Shown here: positions 59,310 through 64,000 of the stretch, in pieces | How the letters are laid out: each line of letters opens with the position of its first letter | Position numbering within the stretch: the stretch's first letter is position 1 | Origin: Prorocentrum cordatum | Taxonomy: Eukaryota; Sar; Dinophyceae; Prorocentrales; Prorocentraceae | NCBI GenBank assembly: GCA_963575745.1 | Contig: CAUYUJ010014560.1 | Location: 1,050,564 to 1,114,563 of the forward strand | Length of the DNA: 64,000 nucleotides | Direction: 5' to 3' | Position numbers and translations under genes: made by a program | Notes under the pieces: generated by a model | What the model saw: only the letters and a program-made list of their open reading frames with translations | What the model was told of the DNA's origin: nothing | The model's database searches: none

Positions 59310-60960
59310 CCGCCCGCTTTGTGCCTCATTGCTGCCCTTCGTGGCCCCTCCCCTTGTGGCCCAGTCGCTGCCTTTCGTGGCCCCGATGCTGCCCTCAGTG
59401 GCCCCTCGCTGACCTTTGTGGCTCATGTATACGCCCTTAGTGGCCCCCAGTCGCACGTGCCATCAGTGGCCCCATTGCTGCCCTTCGTGGCCCCGCTGTT
59501 GCCCTCAGTGGCCCCCTCGCTGCTCTTTGTGGCCCATATATGCGCCCTCCGTGGCCCCCAGTCGCTCGTGCCCTCAGTGGCCCCCTCGCTGCCCTTCGTG
59601 GCCCCAGTGTAGCCCCGTGTACCTCCCCCCCTTGCTGCCCTTCGTGGCCCCCTCGCTGCCCTTCGTGGCCCATATGTTCGCCCTTCGTGGCCCCCAGTCG
59701 CTCGTGCACTCAGTGGCCCCATTGCTGACCTTCGTTGCCCTGGCGTAGGCCTTTTGTGGCCCATATATACGCCCGTCGTGGCCCCCAGTAGCTTGTGCCC
59801 TCAGTGGCCTCATTGCTGCCCTTCGTGGCCTCGCTGCTGCACTCAGTGGCCCCCGTTGCTGCCCTTGGTGGCCCATGTATACGCCCTTAGTGGCCCCCAT
59901 TCGCTCGTGCCATCAGTGGCCCCATTGCTGCCCTTCGTGGACCCGCTGTTGCCCTCAGTGGCCCCTCGCTGCCCTTTGTGGCTCATGTATACGCCCTTCG
60001 TGGCCCCCAGTCGCTCGTGCCCTCAGTGGCCCCCTTCGCTGCCCTTCGTGGCCCCAGTGCAGCCCCGTGTGCCTCCCCCCCGCTGCCCTCAGTGACCCCC
60101 TCGCTGCCCTTCGTGGCCCATTTATTCGCCCTTCGTGGCCCCCAGTCGCTCGTGCCCTCAGTGGCCCCATTGCTGACCTTCGTTGCCTTGGCGTAGGCAT
60201 TTTGTGGCCCATATATGTATATGTATATGTATATGCATATGTATATGTATATATATATATATAGATATATGTATATATGTATGTGTACATATACATATAT
60301 GTATATATACACATATACGCCCGTCGTGGCCCCCCGTCGCTTGCACCCTCAGTGGCCCCGTTGCTGCCCAGTCGCTGCCCTTTGTGGCCCATGTATACGC
60401 CCTTCGTGGCCCCCAGCCGCTCCTGCCCTCAGTGGCCCCCGTCGCTGCCCTCCGTGGCCCCAGTGTAGCCCCGTGTGCCCACCCCCGCTGCCCTCAGTGG
60501 CCCCCTCGCTGCCTTTCGTGGCCCATATGTTCGCCCTTCGTGGCCCCCAGTCGCTTGTGCCCTCAGTGGCCCCATTGCTGCCCTTCGTGGCCCCAGCGTA
60601 GCTCCTTGTGCCCCCATCCCCCGCTGCCCATTGTGGCCCCGCTGCTGCCCTCAGTGGGCCCCGTCGCTGCCCTTCGTGGCCCCGCGTCGCTTGCGCCCTC
60701 AGTGGCCCCGTTGCTGCCCTCCGTTGCCCTGGCGTAGCCCCTCGTGGCCCCCTTGCTGCCCTCTGTGGCCCCGTCAATGCCCTCAGTGGCCCCATTGCTG
60801 CCCTTCGTGGCCTCGCTGCTGCCCTCAGTGGCCCCCATCGCTGCCCATTGTGGCACCGTTGCTGCCCTTGGTGGCCTCTATATATATGCCCTTCGTGGCC
60901 CCCAGTAGCTTGTGCCCTCAGTGGCCCCATTGCTGCCCTTCGTGGCCCCATTGCTGCTTC
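59310..60960. repeat. 1.65-kb minisatellite, units GCTGCCCT(TCG/CAG)TGGCCCC
   Basis: Units of about 18-21 bp alternate between a TTCGTGGCCCC form and a CAGTGGCCCC form. Larger blocks of 91-136 bp are marked by CCCAGTCGCTCGTGCC. A (TA)n/(GTATAT)n insert lies at 60205-60320. On the minus strand the array is open in all frames and reads as [12 protein letters not shown] heptads. Confidence 0.92.
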
Positions 60961-61052
60961 TCTTGTCCGCAATTCTGTTTGGGATATACGTGGTGGGGTA
61001 CGCGCGAGCAGATAAGAGCGAACATTCCTAATCTGATTGTTGTTGTTGCTGC

Positions 61053-61090
<38 letters not shown>
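60961..61090 (+). repeat. R1 tail fragment and (TTG)n
   Basis: GGGATATACGTGGTGGGGTA, GAGCAGATAAGAGCGAACA, then TTG repeats. This 3' end alone closes the R1 copy split by the minisatellite. Confidence 0.8.
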
Positions 61091-61091
<1 letters not shown>

Positions 61092-61849
61092 ACATTATTC
61101 CTTCTAAAGAATAATTTTTGTTGGGACCCCTGGTGCACGACCCCCCCGCCGCGCCTAGGCCGCAGCCTCATTTTCATCATTTTCGTGAGGAAGTCTCAGG
61201 CAAAACGGGTTGGTCCGGATCCGGTTGTGTTGTTACGATCGGTTTTCCCTTGCAAAAAATAAGCTAAAGTGGACATTTCTTGTTCTAACATAACCAAACT
61301 TCAAGAATCCCTTGCAAAAAATAAGGTAAAGTGGACATTCGCGCGCGCAAGACGAAATCCTTCCAAAACCTTAGTTTCGTAGCGATTTTAACATAAAAAC
61401 ATCAAAAAACCAATGGTTTTTCAACAAAAAATGTCAAAATTTCATCCCGCGCGCTCTTGCGGATTCGTAGGAAACCCAACACTTTTTAAACATTTCTGTC
61501 AAACGGGCTTTTGCGAGCAGCTTTTTCGAACTTCTGCAACAACGGTTGCGCACCTGCCAGGGCCATCATCCCTGTCAAATAATACCATGCGGGACACATT
61601 CGTTTTTTCTTCGCGCGCGCACGCCGTCGTCGTCGGCCGCGGGGCCCTGAATAGTAGCCACGGTCGTCCGCATGCCACGAAGTGAAGTGTCCGAACGTCA
61701 TAGGGCGGGAAGCTGGGTGTGGGTGGTGGCGAAGAGTCGTTTGGAAATTTGGTAGAGCTTGAACCGGCCCCCCCACAAAGTGGGGGCATTGCCCGCCTCC
61801 TATGAAAACCCTGGCACTGGTGAGAACGGTGTGTCCCCACGTGCTAGTA

Positions 61850-61897
<48 letters not shown>

Positions 61898-61898
61898 G
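61091..61898 (+). repeat. R2 repeat unit 1 (808 bp with tail)
   Basis: Starts AACATTATTCCTTCTAAAG right after (TTG)n. Contains GCAGCCTCATTTTCATCATT, TTGCAAAAAATAAG (twice), GCGCGCGCAAGACGAAATCC, then GGCCCCCCCACAAAGTGGGGG (hairpin 61770-61786) and CCCCACGTGCTAGTAATTG, and ends in (TTG)n from 61852. It is more AT-rich than its surroundings. A 113-codon minus-strand frame is conserved in the three units but without known motifs, so it is not called a gene. Confidence 0.92.
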
Positions 61899-62692
61899 AA
61901 CATTATTTATTCTAAAGAATAATTATTGTTGGGCCCCCTGGTGCGCGCCCCCCCTGCGCCGCCTAGGCCGCAGCTACATTTTCATCATTTTCGTGAGGAA
62001 GCCTCAGGCAAAACGGGGTGTCCGGATCCGGTTGTTTTGTTGTCCCCCGCTTTCCCTTGCAAAAAATAATAAATGACATTTCTTGTTCTAACATAACCAA
62101 GCTTCAAGAATCCTTTGCAAAAAATGACACGAAGTGCACACTCGCGCGCGCAAGACGAAATCCTTCCAAAACCTTAGTTTTCGTAGCGATTTTAACATAA
62201 AAACATGAAAAACCCAATGGTTTTTCAAAAAAAAAGTTTCAAAAATTCATCTTGCGCGCTCTTGCGGATTTCTGAGGAAACCCAATATTTTTTCAACATT
62301 TCTGTCAAACGGGCTCTTGCGAGCAACTTTTTCACGTGCTTCGAACTTCTGCAACAACGGTTGCGCGCATGCCAGGGCCATCATCCCTGTCAAATAATAC
62401 CATATTGGACACATTCGTTTTTTCTTCGCGCGCGCACGCCGTCGTCGTCGGCCGCGGGGCCCTGAATAGTAGCCACGGTCGTCCGCATGCCACGAAGTGA
62501 AGTGTCCGAACGTCATAGGGCGGGAAGCTGGGTGTGGGTGGTGGCGAAGAGTCGTTTGGAAATTTGGTAGAGCTTGAACCGGCCCCCCCACAAAGTGGGG
62601 GTATTGCCCGCCTCCTATGAAAACCCTGGCACTGGTGAGAACGGAGTGTCCCCACGTGCTAGTAATTGTTGTTGTTGTTGTTGTTGTTGTTG
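61899..62692 (+). repeat. R2 repeat unit 2
   Basis: Same order as unit 1, with small indels and substitutions mainly at 62040-62340. The 3' half (from CAACGGTTGCGCGC) is nearly identical. (TTG)n 62667-62692. Confidence 0.92.
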
Positions 62693-63450
62693 AACATTAT
62701 TAATTCTAAAGAATAATTATTGTTGGGCCCCCTGGTGCACGCCCCCCCGCCGCGCCTAGGCCGCAGCCACATTTTCATCATTTTCGTGAGGAAGTCTCAG
62801 GCAAAACGGGTTGGTCCGGATCCGGTTGTTTTGTTGATCGGTTTTCCCTTGCAAAAAATAACTAAAAATGGACATTTCTTGTTCTAACATAACCAAACTT
62901 CAAGAATCCCTTGCAAAAAATAAGGTAAAGTGGACATTCGCGCGCGCAAGACGAAATCCTTCCAAAACCTTAGTTTTCGTAGCGATTTTAACATAAAAAC
63001 ATCAAAAAACCAATGGTTTTTCAACAAAAAAATGTCAAAATCTCATCCCGCGCGCTCTTGCGGATTCGTAGGAAACCCAACACTTTTTAAACATTTCTGT
63101 CAAACGGGCTTTTGCGAGCAACTTTTTCGAACTTCTGCAACAACGGTTGCGCACCTGCCAGGGCCATCATCCCTGTCAAATAATACCATGCGGGACACAT
63201 TCGTTTTTTCTTCGCGCGCGCACGCCGTCGTCGTCGGCCGCGGGGCCCTGAATAGTAGCCACGGTCGTCCGCATGCCACGAAGTGAAGTGTCCGAACGTC
63301 ATAGGGCGGGAAGCTGGGTGTGGGTGGTGGCGAAGAGTCGTTTGGAAATTTGGTAGAGCTTGAACCGGCCCCCCCACAAAGTGGGGGTATTGCCCGCCTC
63401 CAATGAAAACCCTGGCACTGGTGAGAACGGTGTGTCCCCACGTGCTAGTA

Positions 63451-63488
<38 letters not shown>
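62693..63488 (+). repeat. R2 repeat unit 3
   Basis: Closer to unit 1 than to unit 2 (shared GTAGGAAACCCAACAC). Hairpin near 63370-63386. Ends in (TTG)n 63452-63488. Confidence 0.92.
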
Positions 63489-64000
63489 GGTTGCTTGCGT
63501 TTTGTATCTTCTCGCGCCTCGCAACAACGGCCGTCACCAGTGGGGGAGGGGGGACAGGACTGGTAATGTCACGATTCGCGTCGGCGCCGTCTGGGAATGG
63601 GGGGGCATCCCTGGTAACAGGCGTCACTGCGAATCGTTGAAAGACGCGCTTCATGATTGGTCTGGGCGCTGATCTTGAGCAGGTCACCCTTGGAGTGACA
63701 GTCCCGACGTGGAGGCAGAAGAGGGCCACGCCGTCCACTGCAAGAGTGCTCTTTTGTCAGAGCTGCTGGTTTAATGGAGCCTTCGCTTGGGCTCCCAGCA
63801 GGATTGCGGGAGGCCAGAGAACGCGCGCGATGCATCAGGGCAGGAAGGGGGGAGGAGAAGGAGGCGGAGGAGGAAAGAGGAAGGCGGAAGGAGGGAAAGC
63901 AGGAGCAGAAGGATTGGAGGAGGAGAATGAGGAGAAGGAGGAGGATGTTGAGCAGCAAAAGGAGGTGGATGAAAAGGGAGGGGGGAAGGAGCAGGGATGG
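63489..64000. other. spacer with GGA tract, no gene recognised
   Basis: Complex sequence to 63830, then GGA/GGAA repeats to the window end. Overlapping minus-strand frames (63569-63958) are open with no recognisable motif. Confidence 0.45.

Noticed and set aside
59423-61095. Minus-strand GATKG-repeat proteins of 100-250 codons
   Set aside because: Minisatellite translation, open in all frames.
61499-63441. Conserved 107-113-codon minus-strand frame in the three R2 units
   Set aside because: The units are nearly identical, so conservation is not informative; the product shows no motif and is Pro/Arg-rich.

Overview
The window is nuclear DNA of a dinoflagellate. The strongest evidence is an exact 22-nt copy of the dinoflagellate spliced-leader exon at 31642-31663. 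It is supported by a split gene whose introns start with GC or GA rather than GT and whose exons all begin with G after AG, both known dinoflagellate traits. The high G+C, the very large microsatellite load and the retroposon density fit a large-genome, GC-rich species (Prorocentrum-like is a guess). The sequence is an assembly with a 100-N gap at 6401-6500. Most long open frames are translated simple repeats, not genes.

Layout. 1-13.6 kb: head-to-tail copies of a dispersed family (called R1 here), a duplicated minisatellite block, a huge compound microsatellite with the gap, and a 90-bp satellite array (S90). 13.6-17.5 kb: GAT and GGA arrays, and the first of three elements with short inverted ends CCGCCGACCCT (M1). 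17.6-21.3 kb: a non-LTR retrotransposon frame with zinc finger, reverse transcriptase and a C-terminal zinc/endonuclease-like region, broken by two in-frame TAG codons. 21.3-26.2 kb: simple repeats and unrecognised sequence. 26.2-45.5 kb: six tiny exons of a PPP-family Ser/Thr phosphatase (PPEF-like) in plus orientation, separated by 1.2-6 kb introns full of repeats. The second intron also holds a spliced-leader-tagged retroposed coding sequence of unknown function. 47.0-52.1 kb: a 5.1-kb element with 1.2-1.3 kb terminal inverted repeats around a P-loop ATPase gene that resembles superfamily 3 helicases. 52.2-64 kb: minisatellites, more R1 copies, M2 and M3, and a tandem triplicate of an 0.8-kb family (R2).

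How it fits together. The only host gene I can recognise is the phosphatase. Its visible exons carry the GDxxDRG, GNHE and VVHGG metal-site motifs; the 5' exons (GDxHG) and 3' exons were not found. Everything else is mobile or repetitive DNA. R1 and R2 share an architecture: a C5/G5 hairpin 65-110 nt before a (TTG)n tail, followed directly by the next unit. This looks like the 3' end of retroposons that insert at their own tails. R1 also carries a 25-nt exon-like cassette bounded by a pyrimidine tract plus AG and by GTAAG, conserved in length in about a dozen copies. No tRNA, rRNA or CRISPR was seen.
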